A stretch of DNA of 64,000 nt from Cinnamomum chago. Taxonomy: Eukaryota > Streptophyta > Magnoliopsida > Laurales > Lauraceae. Below are positions 11,160 through 23,000 of this stretch, in pieces. Numbering within the stretch: position 1 is the first letter of the stretch; every line of letters starts with the position of its first letter. The notes under the pieces were generated by a model. It ran no database searches and was not told the origin of the DNA. It saw only the letters and a program-made list of their open reading frames with translations. Both the position numbers and the translations under genes were made by a program. The stretch covers positions 38,373,501 through 38,437,500 of the forward strand of contig CP142460.1 in the NCBI GenBank assembly GCA_038049695.1, given 5' to 3'.

Positions 11160-11579
11160 CTGGTCTTCAATTAAGAGAACTGCAGCCTTCATGTCATTAC
11201 TTGTTGCTGCTGCTTGTGCGTATGTGGGTACAATGTTGCAGATTTTTCTCTTTTTTTTTCCTTGAATGGTTGATATTGCAGTACATTGTCCATTCATCAC
11301 TGATTTTCATAATTTTGTTGACATATATAAAGCACATCACTCTTGAATCTTGATCCATTGACTTAACCTCAATTTATTAACTGAGTAAAAATGAGACACA
11401 TGTTGAACCATTTCTACCAAATCGCATCAGGACAGAGTTTGAACTGCATTTGGAATGTTTAGAACCGATTTATGAGTCTTTAATTAAAAGAATTGCAGTC
11501 TTTATGTGCAGTAGTTACTGCCACTGATCGTTGTTACGTGGGTCCAAACAGTTTTTTTTTTTTTTTGGCAGTTTATTAT

Positions 11580-11972
11580 TGAAGCAGCGGAGGGAAGGGA
11601 GGATAGCCAACGGGCTAAACTCCAAGCCAAAAGGCATAAGGATAGGGATCCTGGGATCCAAAACGTCCTGGTCTCACACCACATACACACAATGAGGGAA
11701 ATTCCCAAAAGGAAGAAATTTTATTAATCAATGTCTTGTCCCTAAAGAGGGATTACAATCCTTTATATAGATTCATACTCTAACCTACTCTTGGAAACAA
11801 ATCTTATCAAAAATAAACTCTAAATCAAAATAAATAAACTTTCTAATTAATCTCAGAATTATCCCTAAAATTTAGCTAATACTAAAAATAGGAAAAGTCT
11901 TGCACAATTTGAAGATTCTCTTTATGGGCTATAAATAGGCTTAGGCCCAAGGGATTGGCCGATCATGGATCA
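11580..11972 (-). repeat. 3' LTR (minus orientation) of the compact element
   Basis: 393 bp; matches 13417-13800 almost throughout. Its outer end TGAAGCAGCG follows ATTAT. Its inner end, TGATCCATGATC on the minus strand, follows the G-rich polypurine tract. Confidence 0.9.
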
Positions 11973-13137
11973 GTCCCCCCCCCCCGCCCTGGAGGGAACT
12001 CGTCCTCGAGTTAAGTAGGTGGCCTCCTGGGTCAAAAATCAACCGCACAAATCTTCGATGTTTAGCTTGACCTTCATACAGGTTGCATGACATGAAAGCA
12101 CCACTCAATCTTTTGTTCCAAGTCAACTTTATGCGTTGCTTCATGGGATGGTCAGATTTTACTTGGAAGCAAGATTGTAGAATTTGAAAAATCAAATCGC
12201 AATTGTCAAGTATCCAGTGTTGATTTCCAAAAATAAAGTCAATGTGAGGGGCTGTAACGATTAGATCTTCTTCCGGACTTTTTGGAATAATTGACTTGTT
12301 TTCCGATGATCCAATGGGCTTGTCTGGAAATAGCACTTTGATTAGATCCATCGGATGTTCATTTTCCTTACTAATCAGATCCAAGTCTTCAATGCTTGCC
12401 ACCGATTCTTTTCCTATTTGCATCTTTTGATCACCACTATTCACAAATAATTCGGGCTTCTTGTCTTCGAATTCTTTTGAAGTATCATCCATCGTAGGAA
12501 TGCTATGTGATGTATCATCTAACTTTGTCATTGCATCGTCCTTTCGTTGATCTTGCTTCTCAACGTCAAGCTTAATATCCTTGTTTTGAGCTTTCTTTGG
12601 TTCTTCAATTGAAGGTGATGGTGTAGACGGCGATGTTGTCGATTGCAATGGAACGAGAGAAACACGTTGTCCTTCCCAAGAGAAGGAATAGATGTTTGTC
12701 TCTGTGTCATGTTGTATTGCCCTATTAAGAAGCCATGGTCATCCCAAACGAACATGAGTGATATTCATAGGGATCACATCACACCAAACCTTGTCTTCAT
12801 AACCACCAATCTTGAAAGATGCCGGACATTGATGAGTCACAGGAATGACAGAACCATTAAAACAGGTGACTTTATAGGGTTTAGGTCACTTCTCAGTTGG
12901 CCACTGAAGTTTGTCAATAACCTCTTGGGCAACAAAGTTTACTGCACTTTCCTTGTCAATGACCAAATTGGCTAACCTATCTTCACACTTTACTCGTGTC
13001 CGAAATATCACAGTTTGCTTCCACTCTTCTTCTTCATTCTCATTGGTGGTGAAAAGTCTGCGCATGACAAGTGCGATTTGGGATTTTGGGCAGATTGATT
13101 TAGGGTTTGGTTTCTGGATTGGATGGGAGGGTTTCAA
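11941..13137 (-). pseudogene. Gypsy-protease-like protein with a novel C-terminal extension (PHID protein)
   Basis: One minus-strand frame of 399 codons interrupted by TGA at 12886-12888 and again near 12750. The N-terminal third aligns in order with Ty3/gypsy aspartic proteases: RTRVKCEDRLANLVID, then IPVTHQCPASFKIG, WCDVIPM and PWLLNRAIQHD. At the catalytic position it has IDKES instead of an Asp-Ser/Thr-Gly triad, so proteolysis is unlikely. The last 235 residues (12648-11941) are hydrophilic. They contain PHIDFIFG and end with DPGGHLLNSRTSSLQ just before the polypurine tract. That C-terminal part is recognisable in three other copies in this window. Function unknown. The second stop lies at a position where the related frame would carry arginine, as CpG decay would give. 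Confidence 0.6.
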
Positions 13138-13403
13138 TAGGATGGATGATGTGTGGCATGCTGGTGGATGAATGGATGGATGGATGGGATTGATGATGGT
13201 GGTATAATGATGGTGAAGATGGGTTTGAGTTTAAGGGTTTTCGATGCAATGCTTAGGTTTAGGACTTGGGATTTCTGTTGAGGGCTCTTTGAGGGGAATG
13301 ACAGACACAGGGATTCGGCTGTCATTATAATGGTTGCGAGAAAAAGTAAATAGAAGATGGGATCGCGGAATACCTTGGATCGGCGATTGGAGATGGATCT
13401 TCA

Positions 13404-13414
13404 CTCTGATACCA
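13404..13414 (-). other. tRNA-Met primer binding site of the compact element
   Basis: Reads TGGTATCAGAG on the minus strand, complementary to the 3' end of initiator tRNA-Met, two bases inside the 5' LTR. Confidence 0.85.
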
Positions 13415-13416
13415 AT

Positions 13417-13800
13417 TGAAGCAGCGTAGGGAAAGGAGGATAGCCAACGGGCTAAACTCCAAGCCAAAAGGCATAAGGATAGGGATCCTGGGATCCAAAA
13501 CGTCCTGGTCTCACACCACATACACACAATGAGGGAAATTCCCAAAAGGAAGAAATTTTATTAATCAATGTCTTGTCCCTAAAGAGGGATTACAATCCTT
13601 TATATAGATTCATACTCTAACCTATTCTTGGAAACAAATCTAATCAAAATAAATAAACTTTCTAATTAATCTCATAATTATCCCTAAAATTTAGCTAATA
13701 CTAAAAATAGGAAAAGTCTTGCACAATTTGAAGATTCTCTTTATGGGCTAAATAGGCTTAGGCCCAATGGATTGGCCGATCATGGAACTGGCCAGCATCA
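13417..13800 (-). repeat. 5' LTR (minus orientation) of the compact element
   Basis: 384 bp, TGATGC...GCTTCA on the minus strand, followed by ATTAT at 13801-13805. Differs from the other LTR by a 16-bp gap near 13645 and a few substitutions. Confidence 0.9.
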
Positions 13801-13970
13801 ATTATCAACTCATTGTCGTTGATTTTCACAATTTTGTTCCTACTCGCACACATATTTTTTTAAAACACACAATTGAGCAGTATGAGAAAACCTTCAGTTC
13901 ATAGAGATTAAAAGAAGACTAAAATCATAATCACTTTATTATAATCTCACAAAATAGATATCAACCCCAC

Positions 13971-14045
13971 CTGAAGATGGTATAACTTGTTATCCGTACG
14001 AAACTGTAAGGCCTGGGAAGAGAAACCCATTGTTTGCTTTGCCAT
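13971..14045 (-). CDS. NRPA2: NRPA2 exon (last seen), hybrid-binding domain
   Basis: 75 nt, exactly 25 codons, encoding [20 protein letters not shown] and ending YHLQ; acceptor TCCAG, donor GTGGGG. The next expected exon (through the NADP-type catalytic region) is not visible down to position 1. Either the next intron exceeds 13.9 kb or the gene is cut. Confidence 0.92.
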
Positions 14046-17000
14046 CTGGAGTCAAGTATAAATAACATTGGAAAAAGTTATAAAACAAAATCACAAGGGT
14101 AACAGACAACAGTTGAAGACAAGACCAATGATACCAATTGGAAACAGTGAATCAAGCAATCAAAATTTCCTGCTAGATTACATGTCTCGCAACCAGAAAA
14201 CACAGCTGCTAGTGGATGATAAATCAATTAAAAAAAAAGAAGAAAAAAAATCCGGAATAGAGAGAGAGAGAGAGAGAGAGAACCTGGCACTGGTACATGT
14301 TACGAGGACTTTGATTGTGATCAGACCAAGGCGTGAGACTGGCAACCACACTAAGAATTCCAGTAGGGTGAATCTCTTCATGAGTAGCAGGGAAATAGCT
14401 TCTCCCACCACCTCCACCATCAGGACATCTTATCTCCATATAAGCCTAGAAATTGAGAGATAAAGAAACACTTAGCTCGAATCCAGAAATCACAGCTGCT
14501 TGGGATGATAAATCAATTATAAAAAAAAAAGAAAAAAAATGGAATAGAAACACACAAGGGAGTAACAAATTCTGGAGTTCAATTCAATTTGAAGATACGA
14601 AGAAATTCAACTATTATATTGGGAAAATATTATATAATTGTAGCTACAGCACCTGTTCAAATGGTCCAATAAGCTCAACACCTCCATTCTCTTTTGGTGG
14701 GAGAGAAATATTCCTAACTGGCCGAACAAATCTTGATGGTGACGTGAAAAGGAATAAACCGGGATACGCTCCACCCAAAGTTAAAGGTACATAACCCACT
14801 TCTAAATCATCAGGAATCTGAAATCGAAATTTTCAGTTTGGCAATCATAATAAAACGAAACAGGCCGCATGTTAATTCCGAAAAACACACCTTTGAAGAT
14901 GCTGCAATCTTCAATCTTCGAATATGTGCCACAAATTTCTCAATTTCACTTGAAGCTATGAAACCAATGACACGTCCATCTAAAAGGACATATAGAACAA
15001 CAGGAGGACCAGCTTGGCCAACTCTTGGCGGCAAAGGCTCCATTCCCATTCCAACCAAGACATCCTTGATAGACTTGTGGATTTTGCTGAAATCTTTAGT
15101 ATTTCCTTGCGAGTCAAAGAAAGATGAGATTCCTGAAACAGAAAAATGAAAAAAAAATGTCAGATGTAAGAAATAGAGTAGAAATGAAATGAGATGCTCA
15201 AAACATCCGAAAAACACATCTAGGATACCAACAAGGTAATCTCTAGGATAGAGATAGTCCTAAATCAAGGCAAATAAAGAACATATCTTATGGCTCTGAT
15301 CCATACCCTTAGAATTAAGAAGCAGCAAATAACTACGATGACCACAGTAAGTTAACCATAAACCATTTGAAAAAAAAAAACAATAAACACAAAAGTTTAC
15401 CATAGGGAAGTGGAAATTTAACTTACGACATGTAGAAGTCAGATGATTTAGCAAACCACACGGTGTTCCGTCAGGCGTGTGAACAGGGCAAAGAAAACCC
15501 CACGATCTGAAAACCAAAACAAAAGAGATGAGCACTGAACATCCATTCACTAAAACAGAAAATCAAGACAGAACATACTCTGGTAACAACTTGCGCACAG
15601 TTGTCGTGCGCATTCCAGTGAAAAAGGATCCTCTGTGAACTGATCGAAAATGTGAGAGAAAACGAAGAAAGTTAAGCCTCTCTGCCGGGATGGTCATGGA
15701 TTCCCTCTGCAATATCATGAAATACTCAATCAATAGTAGGACAACCTCTTCTAGATGGCATGCCAACTGTTTAGTAATAAACTTTTTCTGTGGTAAATAC
15801 CCATACAACCCCCTTCACAAGTCCAACACCATCAGCGCTACAGCCAGGGATTGATCCCTGATTGTTTCTGTAAAGGGGAGGTGCCTCACCACTGAGCTAC
15901 AAGTATATTTTTATAGTAGAAACTCACACATACAAACAATACAAGCAACATCTTCCAACATCATCCATCCACAAAATTTACAGGAAAAAATTATTCTTCT
16001 TTTTAGCTTCAAAAATTTGGAACCCACTCTAAAAGTTCTACCCTAGTCAATAAATGTGAATGGATGATCGTTAAAGAGAATGAAAATCTAAAACCAAGAT
16101 GTATGGTAAGATCATAAAGTTAATATAAAAATACGGTCAATGTGTAATCTCGAATTTCATACAGCAATATGTGGCTAGCAAAAAGAAGGGGGGGCGGGGG
16201 GCGGGGGGTTTGTTGTGTGTTATGGATTTCTATTTCTTAAGAAAACTAAATAAGAAAGCATTTCAAGCAAGAGACCAAATCCACAATGTGATTTGGCCAA
16301 ATCCTCAAGGGATTCCATCATACACAAGCATTCTCAATCGTAGAGAGACACTCAAAACCATAGGAAAGTGAACAAATTCTTTAGTGAATAATGAAAGGTG
16401 CCTCTCCAACTGTGGGATTATAAAGAAGGTTAGGCGTCACCCTTTCCTATTAGTACTCTAATTCTTCAAAATTAAAGGAAACTAAATCTCCTAAATCAAA
16501 CCAATTTCTTCATCTAAGGACTACTAATCAAATCAAAACTCCCAATCAACTTATATTCCCCAATAAATTGATTGGACCCCTTGGGCTAGTCAGCTAGGCC
16601 AAGTGGGCTTTGTCAACCGACCCATAGATGAAGGGTCAAAGATCCATCATACAAATTTCCGATGTCCACTGGGCCCAGCCCACCGGCCCAACAAGACCAA
16701 CCGATTTATTAGGGAATTTAAGTTGATTAGGAGTCTTAATTAGGATTATTTTTAACGAGTAATCCTTCAAGTAAGAAATTAGTTTGAATTGGATTGTTTT
16801 AGGACATATAGTTTCCTCTAGGGCATATTTTGTAAACATCCACATAGTGGATTCCTCTCAGTTTTCCTTGATCCCGTGCAAAATCCTGGTTTGGTATTGA
16901 GAGGAAAATGGCAGCAAGGATTTCCAAGATCCTTGTTTCCGATTTTATTATCAGTCACACCTCCTCCCATCAAATTTTAAACAACAATGGAATGAAAGAA

Positions 17001-20000
17001 ACCGGAAGCGGAGCTACACTGGTCGTGGGCAGTAACTTAAAGCTTACTGGTTTTGTATTTGGAACCCTACCTTTTGGGTCTTAAAATGCCCAAAACGGCT
17101 ATGTGATCAAATCTCAGCCGTTGATTCCTCATAGATTTTGAGATATTTGCAAAAAGCTCCAGACAGTTGGATCACGGTTTCTGTAATTCTATGGGGCCCG
17201 TTTGCAAAATCTGAATCGTCCAATCTCTTCAGAATGCCTAAAATGGCTATGGGACAAAGTTCGCAGTGTGATTCATCATGTATCATGAGATATTTGCAAA
17301 AAACATATTGGCCGTTTGAGGTATTTTCAAATCAGTGAACCAACAAAGGCACTGCTACAGTACCAAAACCGGTAACTTAGAGGTTAGCGCTTTTGCTTTG
17401 GAACCCTAATGTTTGGGTCCCACAATCAAGATCTGAACTGGTAATCATGAATAGAAGGTTCAAAACGGCTATTATGTCAAATTTCGGCTGTCAATCAACC
17501 GCAGAATTTGAGATATTTATAAATGTCCAAATCTTAAAATATTAAAATTTTATTCCCGTTGACCCATAGTTGTCAAGTTCAATTCGTTTCGGGCGAAATC
17601 CCTAATTTATCTCGGTATGGTCAGCATAACGAACTGAATGGGACTACCCAAGTGTATTCGGATGTGTATTCATTTGAATTCGGGCGAAACCAAACAATTC
17701 GGAACAAATCCCCCAATTTTGGACGAACAACATCCGATACCTAAGATTCGCCCAAATCCAAGGTTGATCGTTAAAAACAATAATTGGAAAGAGCGACAGG
17801 GATTTTAAGAGAATTTATTTTTGATAAGAAGAAGTTGGGCAACGGTTGGAATACCTTCTTTATCGAGGCTTGAGATTTCTAGCGACCCGTCGCTTCCAGT
17901 TTCTCAGATGCATGCAGCGGCGGCAGCCATTAATCATCCCAAACTCTATAAATCCAAGCCCAAAATGCCATCATCAACCAAAAAAATCCCCAACTACCTC
18001 ATCTCCTTGCCCTACCAATTCATCACTTGGCGAATAAGGTTTTGGGACTCTACCTCTCTGCACTCATCTTGACCCTTTGGGGTGTGTATCAAAACCCTGG
18101 CCGAAGCTCTTCTCTGCTGCAGAAGGAAGGCTCAATCCCGAATCTCACGTACACTCGTCCCTTGCTCAGTTGCTCATCATCCTCTTCCAATTTTTTCTTT
18201 GCTTTTTTCCCGTTTCTACTTTGTCTTCGGTCTTCTTGTGATGGAATATATGCGAAGAGGGTTGTCGTGATACGAAGAGGTCATGTGTGGCCCACTTAAA
18301 TTAGCCGTTGATTTAATTGAATCAAGATGCCATTCGTCATTTCTAACATTCCCTTCTCATGACCTCCATGATAATGATGTGTCATGTCCTTTTAGAGCCT
18401 CTTCTTATCTTCTTATATTAAAATTAATGCTAGCACGATCCTGACCATATTTTTTCTTTGCCAAGTATGTTGTTGTGTTAGGGAATAACTAGTGAATATT
18501 AGGCCATTTTAATTTTTAATTGTTCTTCCTGTATGATTTTTCTGGTGGAATGGATGATTACCCATTTGGTTTTTATTTAACATAACTGGGCCCACTGAAA
18601 ATTTTGAAGGTCAGTTGCCATTTAGCATTGTTAAAGAATTTCTTGGCCCACCTGAATGCAACAATATTACTCTTGATTTGAAACTAGAATACAAATTTTG
18701 TGAACCCATATTATAAATTATCAATCTCACGTGGCCCACTTAATTTGCAAAATGACGAAAGTTGAATTAGCACTGTTACAATATTGCTATGGTTCAGTCC
18801 GTTCTTCCTTTACAACAATATTATTGAAAATTGATGGTTGTTGCTGGTAGACTAAATTTATATGCATCGTTAAGTATTACTATTTAGAATCTCCTATTAA
18901 CAGTTGGGACACAAAACTTACTGTTATTTATTATTTGTATGTTGCTATTATAGTAGAAGATTTGGAAGACAGATTGTTTTATTTTAAAATGAGTGAAAGA
19001 AGTACACCTACCCCATCTGCTGCTACAATCATTAGATTTGATGATCCTGCTTGGGCTCATGGTTATGTAGATCCAGCCAATAACAAACATGTAATTTGTC
19101 ATTATTGTGAAAAGGTCATAAAAGGTGGCAGGATCACTAGACTTAAGGAACACCTTGGGGGCTGACAGGAGATATTGCACCATGTAAAAAGGTGCCAGGT
19201 GATGTGAAATGGCAAATGGAAAGAATTATTCTGGAATTCTTATTGAACCAGAATGCAAAGGAGAACTATTAAGTACTGACCCCTAAAAAACTGTGGATCA
19301 TAAGCAAGAAGAGTCAAAGAATGAACAAAAGGAAGAAGAACCGAAAGTGTGACTGCACTAATGGAGCTGAACCCCATGACAGAAGACATCAAGGATGTCA
19401 TAGATAAGCAAGGTCAAGATAGATTTGATTTCGCAACAAACTCACATGAAATAGCATGCAAAACCCCTAAAGAGGATAATACTTTGAAAGAAGTAGAAGA
19501 CAAAGGGGCCATGTTTCTTTCTATGGACAGTGTTGGTCAGAAGATAGTAGAAGAAAAGGAAGAGCAAGGAAAAACAGACATTGAAGATGTAGTTCTAATG
19601 AGCAACAAGCCTAATCATCCAGTGAATCTAATTGTAATGAAAATTCTGAAAGAGCCAAGTGAATCATGGGAGGAAAATTACACTGTTCAGGTGGTTTCTA
19701 AAGAAATAGCAGTAATTGGAGTCCCCCACATTGATTTTATCTTCGGGGATCAAGATACCTAGAGATTGTGATATGATGGTACAAATTCAACAATTGAAGC
19801 ATCAAATGATTTGATCGCACATCCAAGAAAATTTGTACATCCAAAAAAAAAAAAAATCAGAACCTATGTTTAGTCAAAGGAAAAGATCGAGTGAAGCTTC
19901 CAAGTCATGCAAAGAGAAAGAAGATCAACAGCCAAATCCGAAGTTTGTATGATGGATCTTTGACCCAGAAGGACATCTACAAAAGTAGCAGTCGAGTTTC

Positions 20001-23000
20001 CTCCAAGTTGAGGACTCCTCATACAAGCCAGACCCATGATCCATGGGTCGACGGAGCCCACTGGGTAGGCCCACTTGCCCAACGGTTCTAGCAAATTTAC
20101 TGTTGAATTTAAGTTAATTAGAAGTCTTAATTAGAACTTGGACTTAATTAGTAGGCCTTGAATTAAGAAACTAGTTTGATTTAGTTTGTTTTAGGAGAAT
20201 ATTTAAGAGTTAGAGGATGTCAAACCCTTCCTATAAATATGTAATCCCTCCATTACGGGAGACACGTTTCATTATTCAATGAAGAATTTGTTTAGTTTCT
20301 TTATGGTTACAGGTTCCTCCTCGACTTAAAATACTTGTGTGTGGAATCACCCAAGGATTTAGCCAAACCCCATTATGGAGTTGGTATCTCTCTTGAAATC
20401 CTTCAAGGATCTGGCCAACCCATAGTGAAATTAGTCTATTTTTCATTCACAGATCTGAAGCTGCATCACCTAGAGGAGTATGGCCATGGTCCTCGTTTTA
20501 CATGAGTGGCATCTTGCCCCACGGGCTAGGTCTTCAGGCACTGGGATGGAATTGGCCCACTATCCAAAAACCCATTCTATGTCAGCACCTATGATGCACG
20601 GATACTTCAAAATGGGCAACGTATCGTGTCGTATCGTATCCGATACTTCACTTTTTATGTATAAAATCCGTGTCCTGCTTTTTATGTATAAAATCCGTGT
20701 CCCTGCCGTATCCATGCTGTAACTGTGCATCATAGGTCAGCACCTATAGGGTTGCATCAATGGAAAATCCCACCATTGGCAACACTCAACACCAGTCTGA
20801 CTCATATTAAAAAAAAAAAATTTAAATCATAAGTGAGCTACATTTTTTAAATACAGCAGGCTGCAATTATGAAATGAACGGGCCATTGTGGATACCAAAC
20901 AGTTTGGATTTTTAAAAGGCAATCAAAATCAGATTTGACAACTATTTTAAATCCACAGTAGGTGACAAAAATGAAACAAGTAGGTCAATATGAATACCCA
21001 AAGGGTTTGGGGCTTTTATGGAAGCACTTTAATCTGATTTGGCATTTTTTAAATCCATCAGTGGTCCACATCTTTTAAAAACATCATCCCATATACATGG
21101 CTTATAAAATTTTCATTTGGCATGTAGAAATGACATATTAGAGGAAATAAGAGATATATTAGGATTAGGAAGTTTATACAGCACATCCTTCTATATATAC
21201 AGAAGCAAACCAACGACCCCTATTATGGTTTTCTTTTTCCACTGGAGACAATTCTGAGAGAGAGAGTCTTGTGACTGTTAATCACGAGAAGGAAGGGAAG
21301 GCTATTGATGTCCTATTAGCGTCCACAGATTGCAAAGGCGACGATCGTTTATCAAAGGTGAGTGGATCTTCCTAATTAATTAGTTGATTAAGTTTGATGG
21401 TTGATAATGTGATGTGATTTAGATTCTCTATTAAGAAGATTTGATTGAGGAAATCCTATGTTATGTAAATTTTGTACTAATAATATCCGTTTTGGTTATG
21501 GGATTACATGTTAATGGAGATGGAATTCATACATGTGGAAAGGGGATAAAGATTCATGGAATAGATTCAAATTCTGGTGAAAACAGAGACTGGACGGCAG
21601 TGCTATAATTGATATTGAAGGGTTGTGGGACCCCATGGCCCACCTGATCACAGATCAGGACCAGAGATCCGGTAGAGCACTGCTGGTCGACCATGGAGGT
21701 GTTGGTCTTACAAAGATTGGATCTCGGTTGGGCCACCATCCAGTTTAGTTTCAAGGTTCTGACGTGAAATTGAAGAAAACAGGGTTGTTAGTCGACATCT
21801 GCACTGGGACCCACTGTATGACATGATCAGAGATCAAACCCCCACATCCTGTAGGGGACTCATGGTCGACCATAAGGAGAAAGATCATCTCGGATTTAGA
21901 CCAGTAGATTCCACTATTCATTAGAATCAAAAGAACCCAGGCGTGACTGTGTACAGAACAGCAGCAAGTTCCGTTTTTTATTTGTGGACCCCAGGACAGG
22001 ATCTGATGATGGATCAGATCCATTAGGGTGATAGTTTAGTAGTGGTCGACCATCACCTAGGTGGCTGATCTTGATTTAGTTGAGTGGGACCCACTGGATA
22101 CCAAATTTGGAGTATTACAGGCGTGAACCAGGCAGTTTGGTCGATGATAGTAGTGGGACCCACTAACTAAGCCAATCATGGATTAGTACCCCACGTCTTG
22201 AAGTAGACTCAGAGACGATCCCAATGGTGGTGGTCCCATGTGGCCTGGTCTCCATCTGACCAGTTATCCAGGAACTTCAATTTTGTTAACCATAAGAGTT
22301 ATTTATCAATTTATTGAGAATGCAGGCCCAGTAAGGATACATGATGATTAATCAGAACCATGGGACTTAATGTAGGGCACTGGGTGACCATATAAATTAG
22401 GATTGATCATGTATCATTCAAGTGGGGCCCATTGTTTCATATATGTATATTACACAGGCATTTTATCATACTCGGGGAAAAGGCAAAGTTAAATATAAGA
22501 CCTGCACTTTATAATAAAATTACATAATAGTCATAAGGCTTATCAGAACCTAGAATATGTGTATTATGAGTAATTATATGAATTAATTAGGCCATGATTA
22601 ATTATACGGATCGTGATTAAGTTACTGTGATCAATTAATTGTGATTAATTCTTAATGTGATGTTTTAAAATGCGGGTCAACCATTCACCAATCAATACCA
22701 ATTATGAATTGGAGTGGGGCAATAACCAGTGAATTTAGTAAGGGTTGGATCCACACGGTTGATTATGAACTGAAGGAAAAATTGTTAATAATATTGAGCT
22801 GTGGTTGTTATGAGATGGTGAGGTCCCAGACGTGGGATGCTGGACTTAGTGTCCGAGCCGTTATAGCGGCTAGTCCATAGGGGACATGTCCGATGAGACA
22901 GGGTCATAGTGACCGGTATACATGTTTACGATGGGCCTATGAGGCGTGGTAATGTGCATGGGCACGGATATATATATATATATATATATATGTATTTCTT

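Larger units (their letters stand above)
11580..13800 (-). mobile_element. Compact LTR retrotransposon, PHID family, complete
   Basis: A complete 2221-bp element. Two direct LTRs (11580-11972 and 13417-13800) begin TGAAGC on the plus strand and are nearly identical: about six substitutions and two small gaps. A 5-bp target duplication ATTAT lies at 11575-11579 and 13801-13805. In minus orientation the 5' LTR is followed by 2 bases and a tRNA-Met primer site (13404-13414). A G-rich polypurine tract (11973-11985) precedes the 3' LTR. The internal 1.4 kb encodes only a protease-like region and a novel C-terminal part. There is no reverse transcriptase, RNase H or integrase, so it must be mobilised in trans. 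Confidence 0.9.
11160..13850. repeat. Diverged tandem duplication (about 170-bp unit), second copy split by an LTR element
   Basis: The unit at about 11160-11335 ('cttcaattaagagaactgca' to 'cataattttgttgac') recurs at about 11470-11579 and continues at 13806-13845 once the LTR element is removed ('cattgtcgttgattttcaca'). The copies start about 305 bp apart. The insertion at 11580 therefore postdates the duplication. Confidence 0.6.
19260..20468 (+). mobile_element. PHID-family LTR element, 3' half with LTR
   Basis: Holds the C-terminal part of the PHID protein in plus orientation (19349-19762 open, then decayed to about 20030), followed by an LTR at 20037-20468 (TGATCC...GCATCA). The 5' half, primer site and upstream LTR are not recognised. 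It joins directly to the truncated hAT on its left. Confidence 0.55.

Noticed and set aside
11941..12648. 235-codon minus-strand frame as a host gene
   Set aside because: It runs through the polypurine tract into the LTR and is continuous upstream with a gypsy-type protease frame, so it belongs to the retroelement.
15808..15905. Functional tRNA gene
   Set aside because: Box A and box B fit, but acceptor and anticodon stems do not pair; a SINE-like remnant is more likely.
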